Assembly: GCA_002104905.1 (NCBI GenBank)
Contig: MCFE01000101.1
Coordinates: 62,001 to 126,000, forward strand
Direction of reading: 5' to 3'
Source: Basidiobolus meristosporus CBS 931.73
Taxonomy: Eukaryota > Basidiobolomycota > Basidiobolomycetes > Basidiobolales > Basidiobolaceae
DNA: 64,000 bases
Positions 41,528 through 52,165 of this stretch are shown here, piece after piece. Each line of letters starts with the position of its first letter. Position 1 is the stretch's first letter. A program made the translations under genes and the position numbers. The notes under the pieces were generated by a model that had not been told where the DNA came from, made no database searches, and was given only the letters and a program-made list of their open reading frames with translations.

Positions 41528-42923
41528 TCAATACCTCTTGGTCATGGGATTTCAATTTTGTCACAGCCTTTGACAGGAACAGGAACATCACAGTTATTTT
41601 TCATAGGGTACTCTAACCTTCTTTTGGAGGATTGTTGGTGTATGTAGAATAAGGTTGAAAAGCTTTGGTTACATTGGAATATTCCTTGGCAAGTAAGAAC
41701 ATGGACTTTATTATTCTTCAACCCCCATCATAGATCAGATAGCTGAGTAATAAACAAGTATTCATACAAATAGCATCAGTTTTGTAGGGAAATTGGTTAG
41801 TAGGTTAGGCAGTAGTGGGAAGCGTGTGACCAGTTACCTCACGTGACAATGCTTGGACTATCGTATCATCAGATTGGGCTTTGGGCAAATCATTTGATAT
41901 CCAATGCTTTTACATTCGCCTTAAATTAGGCTCACCGAATCAACATCGACCAGTAATTCACATCCAACATTCCTCAGCCAAACAATTGTGACACCTGAAT
42001 GAAGCCAGCATTTCTAAGTGCTATGATCATCACAGGGGGATCACTATGCGTAATCCGGGTGGACTGCTGAATGAGAATCAGTGCATCAAAGACCCAGCCA
42101 ACTCAACGAATAGATCCCCCCGCCACCATACTGACAGATGGTAGTGGTGTTCATATGGCGTCGCCAAAGATGAATGGGAAGACATCTTCGTACGTGTACA
42201 ATGCGGACTATTTGGGAGTGTTTAGTGGCTCCTTGGCTTGACTTTCACTGGCCATATTAAACCATCAGGGACCAGCATCTTTCGATTGATGACTCAAAGA
42301 AGCGGCGGGTAGAAGTAACCTGCCTAATCCCAGTGACAAGACCCCCTCGTTGCTCAAGAATCCAGATAAGTGACACTGGCGAGGTAGAGGAGGCCGGTAA
42401 GCACGTGCTATTGATAGCGATGAAACCCAGACCTCTTATAGTTAGTGGGTCTTGAATGATACGAGCCGTTGATAACGGAACTCTGGCACAGATAGGAGAG
42501 TAAGAGCAAACAATGTGCTGGGGATCCGCATCGATGGGTGGCCAGATTAAGCGGAGGGGCACAGGACTAACTCTATATGACAACAAAGCTAGTCCCGTGA
42601 TCGATTGGGAATGGTTGGGACGGTTGGATGCCACCTATTTACACCAGATCACGACAACCCGGTCGATTTCATCAGGATGGTGTTGTAGCTTGCATCCCTG
42701 GGGAGTGCTGATTCGTCGCAGATAAGCATATGACGATAGGGGATTCGATGAGGCGGCCTTGAAACTGGCGCACACATAAGCTCTCCGGAGATAGGAATCC
42801 GCACCTGAGGACACCATCCCCTTATTTCCGAAGATAACCATGGCGTGCACCATTGGCTCGTCCATCCAAGGGACAGATATAAAGTTCAGGAAGGGTCAAC
42901 GGGGCACGCCATTCCTCTACCCA
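41528..42923. other. Transition from repeat nest to gene region; ammonium transporter promoter
   Basis: 41,528 to about 41,820 is AT-rich with no recognised element. From roughly 41,900 the sequence becomes GC-richer and unique. No convincing gene; the minus-strand open frame 42,257-42,634 has no recognisable domain. GATAAG boxes at 42,365-42,370 and 42,721-42,726, and further GATA cores at about 42,786 and 42,833, lie upstream of the transporter and could bind a nitrogen-control GATA factor. Confidence 0.45.
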
Positions 42924-44333
42924 ATGAGTACTGTAAATCCCACCGAACCCTCTCCTGTGTATTCCCCAGGCGACATCTCTTGGGTTCTCGTGTCGACGAG
43001 CCTAGTCTTTCTAATGATCCCCGGGGTGGGCTATTTCTACAGCGGAATGGCTCGCTCCAAAAACGCCCTCTCCCTCATCATGCTAAGCTGCCTTTCGGTG
43101 GCGGTCGTGCTGGTCCAATGGTTTATATGGGGCTATTCGCTTGCGTTTGGCGACAGTGGAAGCTGGTTCATCGGCAATTTGGACCACGCGTTCTTGCGCA
43201 ACGTTCTGGGCGACCCTAGCGTGGGCAGCACCAAGATCCCCGATCTGGCATTCATGATCTATCAATCCATGTTTGCCTCCATCGCCCCGGCACTGGCCAT
43301 CGGGGCCGCGGCGGAGCGTGCGCGCATCTTCCCAACCATCGTGTTTATCTTCATCTGGGCCACCCTTGTGTATGACCCCCTCGCCTACTGGACATGGTCA
43401 CCAAACGGTTGGGCCGCGAAGTTGGGGAGCCTAGATTTTGCCGGAGGTACACCGGTGCACATCTCCTCCGGGGTGGCTGCCCTTGCGTACGCCATCAAAG
43501 TCGGAAAGAGACAGGGCCACGGCACCGAGGAATTCAAAGCCCACAACTTATCCAATGTGGTGTTGGGCACTGCGTTGCTTTGGTTTGGTTGGTTTGGTTT
43601 CAACGGAGGCTCCGCGCTCTCCGGCTCCCTGCGAGCGATCATGGCCGTGGTGGTGACGAATATTGCTGCCGCCTCGGGCGCACTTACCTGGGTGGTCATC
43701 GACTACTTCCGCACCGGGCGGAAATTCTCGGCCCTCGCATTCTGCTCCGGTGCAGTGGCCGGGTTGGTGGCCATCACCCCAGGGTCCGGGTACGTCGGCC
43801 CAGCGGCGGCGTTGTTGTTTGGCGTGGTCGCTGGAATAGGATGCAACTTCGCCAGGCATCTGAGCCACCTGCTGGACTTTGACGACGCGTTGGATGTATT
43901 TGCTGTTCATGCGGTTGGCGGATACCTCGGTGATTTCATGACCGGGATCTTCGCTGAACAGCGTATAGCTGCCTTGGACGGATCCACCATCGCTGGAGGA
44001 TGGCTGAACGGCCATTTCATGCAGGTCCCCTATCAATTAGCCGGGAGCACCGCCGGACTCGCATGGACCTTTGTGGTGACCTACCTCATCCTACTGATCA
44101 TGGACAAAATCCCCGGGTTGAGCCTTCGTGCGGATCCAGAGAGCGAGAGGCTTGGCTTGGATCTGGCGGAGCTGGGAGAGTCGGCCTACCACCATGTGGA
44201 AAGGGTTTTCGCCCGCACCGACAGCATACCCTCTGGGAAAGAGACAACCCAGTTGAGCCAGGAGCAAATCTACTCGGATGATAGCACCGAGAAACTTGAA
44301 ATTCCCGCTAACCAACATGTAAATCGCGTGTAA
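42924..44333 (+). CDS. MEP: Ammonium transporter, Amt/Mep family
   Basis: 469 residues from M-S-T-V-N-P-T; the frame is open back to an in-frame Met at 42,840, but the inner start fits fungal Mep N-termini better. Membrane channel-like carrier for ammonium in the plasma membrane. The family signature D-F-A-G-G-T-P-V-H-I-S-S-G is present (about 43,434-43,474) with the first pore His, and the second pore His is in F-A-V-H-A-V-G-G-Y-L-G-D. The first helix has S-W-V-L-V-S-T-S-L-V-F and the G-x-x-Y-S-G-M motif. About eleven hydrophobic helices, then a cytosolic tail with the conserved G-x-D-x-x-x-x-G-E-S-A-Y. No introns. GATA boxes upstream suggest nitrogen control (inference). Confidence 0.95.
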   Translation: MSTVNPTEPSPVYSPGDISWVLVSTSLVFLMIPGVGYFYSGMARSKNALSLIMLSCLSVAVVLVQWFIWGYSLAFGDSGSWFIGNLDHAFLRNVLGDPSVGSTKIPDLAFMIYQSMFASIAPALAIGAAAERARIFPTIVFIFIWATLVYDPLAYWTWSPNGWAAKLGSLDFAGGTPVHISSGVAALAYAIKVGKRQGHGTEEFKAHNLSNVVLGTALLWFGWFGFNGGSALSGSLRAIMAVVVTNIAAASGALTWVVIDYFRTGRKFSALAFCSGAVAGLVAITPGSGYVGPAAALLFGVVAGIGCNFARHLSHLLDFDDALDVFAVHAVGGYLGDFMTGIFAEQRIAALDGSTIAGGWLNGHFMQVPYQLAGSTAGLAWTFVVTYLILLIMDKIPGLSLRADPESERLGLDLAELGESAYHHVERVFARTDSIPSGKETTQLSQEQIYSDDSTEKLEIPANQHVNRV

Positions 44334-44670
44334 ACTTCACCAAGACCATACCCATTGTAAATTTCCCCATCTGCTTTTGAACCTGGTTAAAGTTAACCAC
44401 TCTTGAATAAACCTACCAACGTGATTCAGAGCATCCATGATTGAGTATTGGTTTGGTGTAGTGGTGGTCGTGGTTGCGGCCGTAATAGCAACCAGTAGGG
44501 GGATTCGAAATTGATCCCACTTCATAATACACGGACTCCGTAAAATTGGCCTGAACTGAATGTGTTGCGCATCCTCCCTGCGCCAATAGATGACCTCGGT
44601 GGATTTTGGTTAGACTGGCTTATAAATTGTCGACAAGGCACTTCTTCCATGGGTAATACTGACGAAGACC

Positions 44671-45487
44671 ATGGATACTCTGGAACAACTCATTCAACGA
44701 AAAGACCATCAAGGTCTGGTTAGCGCATGCGAAGAATTGGAGTTTCACGTAAGTCCGTGCGGAACCAAGTGGCGCCCAGGCTGAATCCAACTCACGCAAC
44801 TCACCCTTCCAGGTCGTCACCGGTCGGATCGACGTATCGCTCAGCACCCTGTACGCCTTCCTCTTTGCCGGATACCTCCTGGTGAACGATTTGTAGGTAC
44901 CCTTCCATTTCGCCCCTCCCACCCGAACGGTTTTTCATGCTAAGAATCCGACCTCTTCTCTTCTACCTCACCCCGTAACGATAGAAACGCCGGTAGGTTC
45001 TTATGGAAACGTATCTCTCCGGAGACGAAACAGAACCCCGAATTGGAGAATCTCCACCGGATCCACGCCTCTCTGTGGAAACGGGAGTATCCAAACGTCT
45101 ACGAGGAGCTCACTCGTTCGTCCTGGTCGACTCCGCTACTTGCCCAATTGGCCCAAGAGCTGATGAGCACCACTAGAGAGCGTATGTTCGCACTCATTTC
45201 CAACGCCTACTCACACATCTCCCTGCCGGAGACCAGCCGATACCTAGGCGTTCCCGAAGCGGATCTACCATTCAGCCTTCAGCAAAGAGGCTGGGAGGCC
45301 ACCGAAAACGGATTCCTCCCCAAACGCATAGGTACGTACACTTAAACGCATCTTCTTTCCCTCCCTTCCCCCTAACCTATCCCGGTCGGGTCCGATTGTT
45401 ACAGAGAGGAAGGCTGAACAGACCACCGGCCTGGAGCAGCTACATCAACTGGCTGGCTACGTGACGTATCTTGAATCATCAAGCTAG
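44671..45487 (+). CDS. CSN8: COP9 signalosome subunit 8
   Basis: Four exons: 44,671-44,748, 44,813-44,892, 44,985-45,331 and 45,405-45,487, giving 195 residues. All introns have GT-AG ends and the frame closes with TAG. The product belongs to the CSN8/PSMD8/EIF3K family: Y-L-L-V-N-D-L-N-N-A-R-F-L-W-K-R-I is nearly the animal CSN8 sequence, followed by W-K-R-E-Y-P-N-V-Y, R-E-R-M-F-A-L-I-S-N-A-Y-S-H-I and a C-terminal L-A-G-Y-V-T-Y-L-E helix. CSN8 is a small PCI-type subunit of the complex that removes Nedd8 from cullins. It has been lost from some fungi, so its presence suggests a full-size COP9 complex here. It starts 337 bp after the transporter on the same strand. Confidence 0.92.
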
Positions 45488-45709
45488 TTTATTAGGAACC
45501 TCGGCGCAGCTCATCCTCTATGTTGGACGGGTCGCCCGACAAATAAAGGGTCACCGCCAGGAAGGGTGAATGATATATTACTACAGTCAGTTGTTTATCA
45601 CATAACATCTATGCGGGATAGTATCATTGTGTCAATGCGGTATGGAATATGTTACAGTGATTAGGGGAGAGAAGGGCAGGAGGCAAGGATGAATGGCGTG
45701 AGTTGGGGG

Positions 45710-47613
45710 TTAATTGGGCGGACGGTAATTGACCAGGAATCGGTCGATTTCTTTGCTGCTGGGCAACACAGCGGGGCACCAGGAAGAAATGATGCGCTTC
45801 GCCTTCTTGACTAGATCAGGTCGCTCGGCGTAGATCAGATGGCTGAGCAAGAGCAGCAGGTTTCCTTTGGCAGGAGTCACCTTTAGGGTGTTCATCGCCT
45901 CCAACGTAGGGATGAACTCGTTGAAGTCCCCCTTTTTGGCCAGTAGATTGAAGAACCGGTGGAAATTCCTTCGCTCGAGAAATGTGGGCCTAGAGCGCGG
46001 CTGGGCGAGTTGATCGTGCAGCAGGTCCTTCATGGCCTGATACCCTAGGCCCAAGTGGTTGTTGAATGTACATGAGTCCAAGAAAATGCTGAGCGTGGCC
46101 GCGTCAGGAGTGAGGGAAAGGGAGCGGAACGAATTCCAAAGCTCATTCACCTTCTCCCCGTCACCGAGTCGGTTGTAGGCATCCATGATGGTGTTGATCA
46201 GCACGGTATCGGGGCGCACCTTGTCGTCCAGCATTCGCTTGTACAAGTCCTTGATGGCTTGGATGTTGGATGCCTTCGCGAAGCCGTCGATCAGGGCGCC
46301 GTATGTGACCTGGTTCGGAGTAATCCCAGCCTTTCGCATCTCCTCGAATATACCCACCGCAGTCTTGAGGTCGGAGCTCTTTGCATACAGATCGATCATG
46401 GAGGTGTAGATGTAAACGTTGGGCTTCAGCTCTTGTGAGGCCATCAACTTGCAGATAGTCGAGATCCCCGAGGTCCCGTACTTCTGCTCAAACGCCTGGA
46501 TAATGACATTGTAGTAGTGGAGGTTTCGGGACATCTTTGAGGCGTTGATCATCTCGAAGATTCTAAGCGCCTCGTCGTACTGATAGTAATCCACCATGAC
46601 CTTGGTGATGATGCTGAATGCCTGCATGTCGGGAACAAGGCCGGTGCGCATCATCCTATTGAACAGCTTCATCACGTTCTTGTAGTTCCCCGTAGCTCCA
46701 TAGGTCTGCATCAGCAAACTGTAGGCTTTGACGTCTGGGGTGATCCCGAAATGCTGCATTCGTTCGAATGTGTGGATACATCCAGGCTGGTCAGCCCCCT
46801 TATGATACGCCTTCATCAGCTCGGTGAAGATGGCGATGTTGGGCTTCACGTCAGCATGAAGCATGTCTGAGAACAAGGCCTGCGCCTCCTTGTACCTTCC
46901 GTGCTTGGCGAAGTGAGCCACGCCCAGAAAGTAGAGAAAGGAGTATGGCTTGGTCACGCTACCAATGATCTTACGGACCTCCTCCAGTGAGGCCGCATCC
47001 TGGCCAAGCGCCTTGTGCAGCTCAGCGTAAGCGGTGATGTCACTTCCCGAATCAAAGGAGCTCAACGAGGATATCAACGTTTGTGCGTAACTCCCTTGCG
47101 AGTTTTCCTCCAGCCTTGTGACCAGTACGTGGATAGTCTTCGCGTTGGGGGTCAGCCCGCTCTTGACCATCTTTTGGATCAACTCCAAAGCCAGTTCGAA
47201 CTTCTTTTGGTGGCAGGCTTTTTCAATGACCATCGAGTAGGCCTTCTTCTTGTTCTCAAATATGTATGGCAACAGTGCTAGCATCTTCGAAAGGTTCGCC
47301 GGGTCACGGACTTTGTGCAGTAAGGACAGGAGTTGGAGCTGGATACTAGATGGAATCTTTGCCCAGTTGGAGGGCTGTGTTCTGGACAGAAGCACCCATG
47401 AATGAAACAAATCTTGTCGACCTATATAGACGGACAGCAGCTCAAGAGACAGGTTGGAGGAACCCGGAGGTTTGTCTGTCCCGCGGGAATGATTGTGCTG
47501 GAAATGCAGGAAGAATACTGCACTGTTCGAGGAATTGCAGGAAGCACTCTTGCTTGCCTAGAAGAGCACAGGATTATCTGGCACCCGAACTTCCTGAGGT
47601 TCGAAGGAAGCAT
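45710..47613 (-). CDS. Pentatricopeptide-repeat protein, probably mitochondrial
   Basis: The main exon (45,710-47,410 and slightly beyond) encodes about 560 residues with some nine or ten 35-residue PPR motifs, best seen from residue 190 to 430. Examples are N-I-A-I-F-T-E-L-M-K-A-Y, D-V-K-A-Y-S-L-L-M-Q-T-Y and Q-V-T-Y-G-A-L-I-D-G-F-A-K, each ending G-x-x-P-(D/N). The frame has no ATG near its 5' end. A 63-codon frame at 47,422-47,613 starts M-L-P-S-N-L-R-K-F, is rich in Arg/Ser/Cys and free of acidic residues, and looks like a mitochondrial presequence. I infer a first exon there joined through an intron whose exact sites I cannot fix. Likely an organellar RNA-binding factor. Divergent from the next gene. 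Confidence 0.85.
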
Positions 47614-47864
47614 CTGACAGAGGACTGATGAGGGGGCTCGAGGATACGGTGGCGATTAGTGGGTACTACGGCTCGAGAAGTGGAATGGTGTGTGCTGGAA
47701 ACCCCAGCGGAACTACTAAAAAAAGGATTTTCGTGATAGACTGCAATCTAATCACCCGGAAAAATGTGGGGTGTGTGTCGGGCGCTTGGCTACCGGGATG
47801 GCGGGTTAAAATTTTTTCAATTCATTCAAAATCGACCGCCATTTCCGCCTCTCTATCCTCAACC

Positions 47865-48222
47865 ATGTCCAAAGCCTTCCTCCACGCTACACAATCCATC
47901 AAGAGCGTTGCTCAAGCTCGCTCCATCATTCGCCAGGTCGAGTCCAAGTTCGGCCAGGTCAGCGACTATCAATTTTTGAGAGTAAGTGGCTCACGAAGTC
48001 AATTGGCTTGCCATGTTCCCCGCTAACCCGTTTATTCTCAAGTGCCCCATCACTCACGTATACAACGGTCAAGCATTCGTGGAGTTCAAGAACCCTAGCT
48101 CAGCTGAGACTGCCGCCGCTGCTGGAACACAGAAGTTGGAGAACATCGAGTACAACCTTATCCAGCGTGAGGTTCTACGTCCCAAAGCTCCGGAAACCCC
48201 CGAGCCTACACCAAGCTCTTGA
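47865..48222 (+). CDS. Small protein with RNP1-like motif, probably mitochondrial
   Basis: Two exons (47,865-47,981; 48,043-48,222) give 98 residues: M-S-K-A-F-L-H-A-T-Q-S-I-K, a basic helical N-terminus without acidic residues for the first 24, then D-Y-Q-F-L-R and, across the splice, C-P-I-T-H-V-Y-N-G-Q-A-F-V-E-F-K-N, then a Pro-rich tail. G-Q-A-F-V-E-F followed by S-A-E-T-A-A resembles the third strand and second helix of an RNA-recognition motif, so it may be a short RRM-like protein. I cannot name it. It shares an intergenic space of about 250 bp with the divergent PPR gene. Confidence 0.75.
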
Positions 48223-48580
48223 ATATCACTTTTCGCATTCATGCCATAATTCACAGCTGCCAGTATTTAGAAGTTTCATGGCAGTCCTCGAGAATCAAAA
48301 AAGTCCTCTATCCATCCCATGTATCATTATTCTCACCTAAGTGGAGGTCAATAAATGTTCCTTGACATGAGCAATGCGTTTGGTAGCACGGCATTTCGGA
48401 ATCCATGTGACATGCGAATCCGTGGGTTTTATTCAGGAAGTTAAGCAGAATCCACGGGCTACGTGACTAATTGCATTACGAAAATCCCATTTCAGTATGA
48501 ATTTCACCTTGGACACCTACTCGAGTTAAGGTTTTCTCTACTAGTTTATCGTCTACGAACCCGACCCTCTTCCGCATAAA

Positions 48581-51500
48581 ATGGCCACCTCCCCCTCAAT
48601 AAATACAGAGAACCAAGGGAAATTGTTGGAAGATGCGCTGAACATAGTCAAGGTCCAATCCTTCCAGATGAAAAAATGCTTGGTATGTATTGTCACCACT
48701 GGCGTTCCCCTTGAGATAGTCACACACGCGTGGAAAGCCGAGTACTCTTTGTTTTACGGAGTTGTTCTGCGTGTGACTATCCCAAAAACAGAAGGCCTTA
48801 CTAAGAAACCGGTTGCCCCGCTTTACTAACTGCCGCCTCACCGTTTTTTAGGACGGAAATAAATTGATGGATGCGCTTAAGCATTGCTCCACCATGTTGG
48901 CGGAGCTACGGACTTCCTCTCTGACCCCCAAGAACTACTATGAATTGTGTACGTCGTTTGCAGTTGCTATTCTGAAATCACCGTGTCCGCTGATCGATTT
49001 CTCTTGTCCTTATTGGGAAACCTACAGACATGGCTATCTTTGACTCTCTGCGCCACTTGACCACTTTCTTATACGAGGCTCATACCTCCAATCGCCACCA
49101 TCTGGCTGAACTATATGAGCTGGTGCAATATGCTGGGAACATTATCCCTCGTCTCTATCTGATGATCACCGTAGGAAGTGTTTACATGAGTGTCGAAGAT
49201 GCGCCAGTCAAGGAGATCATGAAAGATATGATGGAAATGACCCGAGGTGTCCAGCACCCCACCAGAGGCTTGTTTCTTAGATATTACCTCGGAGGAGTGA
49301 CTCGGGACTCGCTTCCTACCGGAGATAGCGAAGGGTAAGCCATCCTTAGCAATGGCGCCATTGGTTTACCGTCAACAGAACTGACCTCTCTCTCAACATT
49401 AGCCCCGAGGGGAATCTGAGCGATTCGGTCCAATTCACCCTCACCAACTTCATGGAGATGAACAAACTTTGGGTCCGTCTCCAGCACCAGGGCCATTCCC
49501 GTGAAAGAGAGAAGAGAGAGATGGAAAGAAAGGAGCTCAAGATCCTTATCGGAAGTAATCTGGTCAAACTCAGCCAGCTGGATGGAGTCAACCTAGTCAT
49601 GTACCAAGAGGTAAGGCACAATCACGGCCACCGTCGCTTCAAGATTGACTTAATCTTGCCCCGCTCTAGACCATCCTTCCTGGAATCCTTGAGCAGGTTG
49701 TAAGCTGCAAGGACCTGATCGCCCAGGAGTATCTTATGGAGGCCATCATCCAAGTAGGGCACCTTCGGGCTTTCTGACCTCGATCATGCACTAAACCGAT
49801 AACAGGTATTCGAGGATGACTTTCATCTGCGCACGCTGGATCAACTGCTTTCGGCACTTGCGAAACTGAATCCCCGAGTCAGCGTGAAGCAAATCGTCAT
49901 CTCCCTGATCGATCGACTGGCCGCCTACGCCGCTAGAGAGGCCGAGAACGGAGACGAGGTGGACGAGAATGGAGTGAAGCGGGTTCGGGGGATCCCGGAG
50001 GATGTGAAGCTATTCGAGGTTTTCTGGGAGCAAATCGTCGAGCTCGTCAAGGTAAGCGAATACACCAGTACAGCATCAGCGTGGCCATCCGATCAACCCA
50101 CGAATCTAGGCTCGCCCAGATATCTCCATCCAAGACATCACCGCATTGCTGGTCTCTCTGGTCAACCTGTCGCTGAGCTGCTATCCTGAGCAATTGAGCT
50201 ACGTTGACCAGATCATCGGCTACACCAAGGAGAAGATGGTGGAGTATGAGGAGAGGTAACCCAATCGCCACTACATTGCTTATCCCAGCCATAGCCGTAC
50301 TAAACCCTCTATTTGCCTCCCTATCGTCGCCTTCACAAGCCCTGACCTGCATACCGCCAACACCACCTCCAGCCTATTGTCGATTCTCTTGTCTCCCGTC
50401 AACTCCTACTCATCGGTTCTTACCCTGCTCTCCCTCAGCAACTACCAGTCGTTGCTTGATCTGCAGCCGTATGCAACCCGCCGTTCAGTGGCCCATGCTA
50501 TTGTTACTAGTATCTTGAAAAATGAGACAATCATCAGTACCCCGGAGGAAGTGAACGGCATCCTTGATTTATGTAAGGTCCTTGTGAAAGACCAGAAGGA
50601 CGCAACCGCGAGCTCTGTTGATGAGGACGTTATTGAAGAGCAAGGATGGGTCGCCCGAATGATTCATTTGTTCCGCAACGAGGACCCGGACGAACAAATC
50701 ATGGTATTCCCCCCCCCTCCTCGCGTCGTTTCACTTCCCCACTTGCTCACTCAAACGATTCACTTTCGCAGTTATTGTTGGCGGCCAGAAAGCAATTCGG
50801 AGAGGGAGGAGATCGCATTCGGTTCACGTTCCCCTCGATGATCATCGAGGCGGTGAAGCTTGCCCGAAAATACAACGCCCTCGAAACCAAGGTAAGGACC
50901 AGAAAGACACCTGGAGAAGCCAGGGCTGACCGTGTTTTTGGACCGCTAGGACGACGAATGGAGGAAGAAGTGCACCACTTTATTCAAATTCATCCATCAG
51001 CTCATCGCAATCCTCTACAACAAGGCGGAGTGCCATGATTTGTCGCTGCGACTCTTCCTTCTCGCTGCCCAGTCAGCTGATGAGTGTGGCTTCGAGGAGA
51101 TCGCCTACGAATTCTTTGTCCAGGCCTTCTCTGTCTACGAAGACTCCATCTCGGAATCCAAGGCCCAGTTCCAGGCCATCACGCTCATTGTGGGCACGTT
51201 ACAATCCAGCAAGGTGTTCAATGCGGAGGACTACGACACCTTGATCACCAAATGTGTGGTCCATGGTGGAAAGTTGCTCAAGAAACCTGATCAATGCCGC
51301 GCGGTCTATCATTGCGCCCATCTCTTTTGGGGAACCGAGATCAACGGCAAAGAAGGCAGCGGAGAGGAAGAGATGTATCGCAATGGCAAGCGAGTACTTG
51401 AAACATTGCAGCGGGCACTCAAGATCGCCGATTCTTGCTTGGACTCCGTCACAAATGTCGAGTTGTTCGTAGAAATACTGAACCGGTACATGTACTTCTT

Positions 51501-51833
51501 CGAACGACAGGTGGATGAGGTAGGCGATGGATGAATTCTAATGCCAAGCCATATGGCCCTAACCCTTTTACGCACCGCTCCCAGGTCACATCCAAGCATT
51601 TGAATGGAATTATCGACTTGATCAACAGCAACATCACCAACATGGAAGGTGACAACCTGCCAAAAACCAGCAATTCTTCCGCTTTGGTCACGCCGGAAGG
51701 GAACCCCATCGACTTTATTCTCAAGCACTTCAAGCTATCTCTGATCCATCTGCAGCACAAAAAAGAGTTAGCAGCGAGTGCCGAGGTGTCACAAAGATAC
51801 GATGAGATCGACGCCTCCATCACCATTCATTAA
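48581..51833 (+). CDS. VPS35: Retromer subunit VPS35
   Basis: About a dozen exons. The first ones are 48,581-48,682, 48,852-48,948, 49,028-49,334, 49,403-49,610, 49,670-49,753, 49,806-50,051 and 50,110-50,255; the last is 51,585-51,833. The protein follows VPS35 end to end: [25 protein letters not shown], the [10 protein letters not shown] block with the Y-L-G-G-V-T-R-D loop, [15 protein letters not shown], and G-I-L-E-Q-V-V. Later blocks are [39 protein letters not shown] and [11 protein letters not shown]35 is the alpha-solenoid scaffold of retromer, which retrieves cargo from endosomes. It looks complete, with introns of 50-170 bp. Confidence 0.95.
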
Positions 51834-52165
51834 ACCGCCTCGCCTCGCATCCATCCCATCTCCATTCCCTCCATCACCATTCCCATGTCCAAAGCTGAAG
51901 TAGCCCATGTTTTTGTCACTAATTGTCGGTTATTTTATTGTACGAAGAAAAGTAAAGTATTTCAGTATAAACGGAGAGGAGAGTGTTGGATATCTTATAA
52001 ATGTGTACAGCCGTTCGATGATATGTTAATCTCGCTCTGGCACCTGGACGCTGGCGCCAGAATCACATGCGCAACCTACAACAAAAAATGTTACAGAGCA
52101 CAGTCCGTCACTAGCGGACCGAAGTGATCGGCATTAGTCGACCGAGATCGAGCTCGGCTCGACCC
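51834..52165. other. Convergent intergenic region
   Basis: Lies between the VPS35 stop and the symporter stop. An AT-rich tract (51,925-51,980) probably holds the VPS35 3' end signals. A short palindromic tract (about 52,115-52,160; actagcggaccgaag, gtcgaccgagatcgagctcgg) is present. No gene seen. Confidence 0.4.

Noticed and set aside
42257-42634. 125-codon minus-strand open frame before the ammonium transporter
   Set aside because: No domain, no compositional sign of coding, overlaps the probable promoter, and is similar in length to chance frames in GC-richer DNA.
43394-44036. Long open frames on the other frames and strand within the ammonium transporter
   Set aside because: Shadows of the GC-rich coding sequence; Arg/Gly/Pro-rich without motifs.
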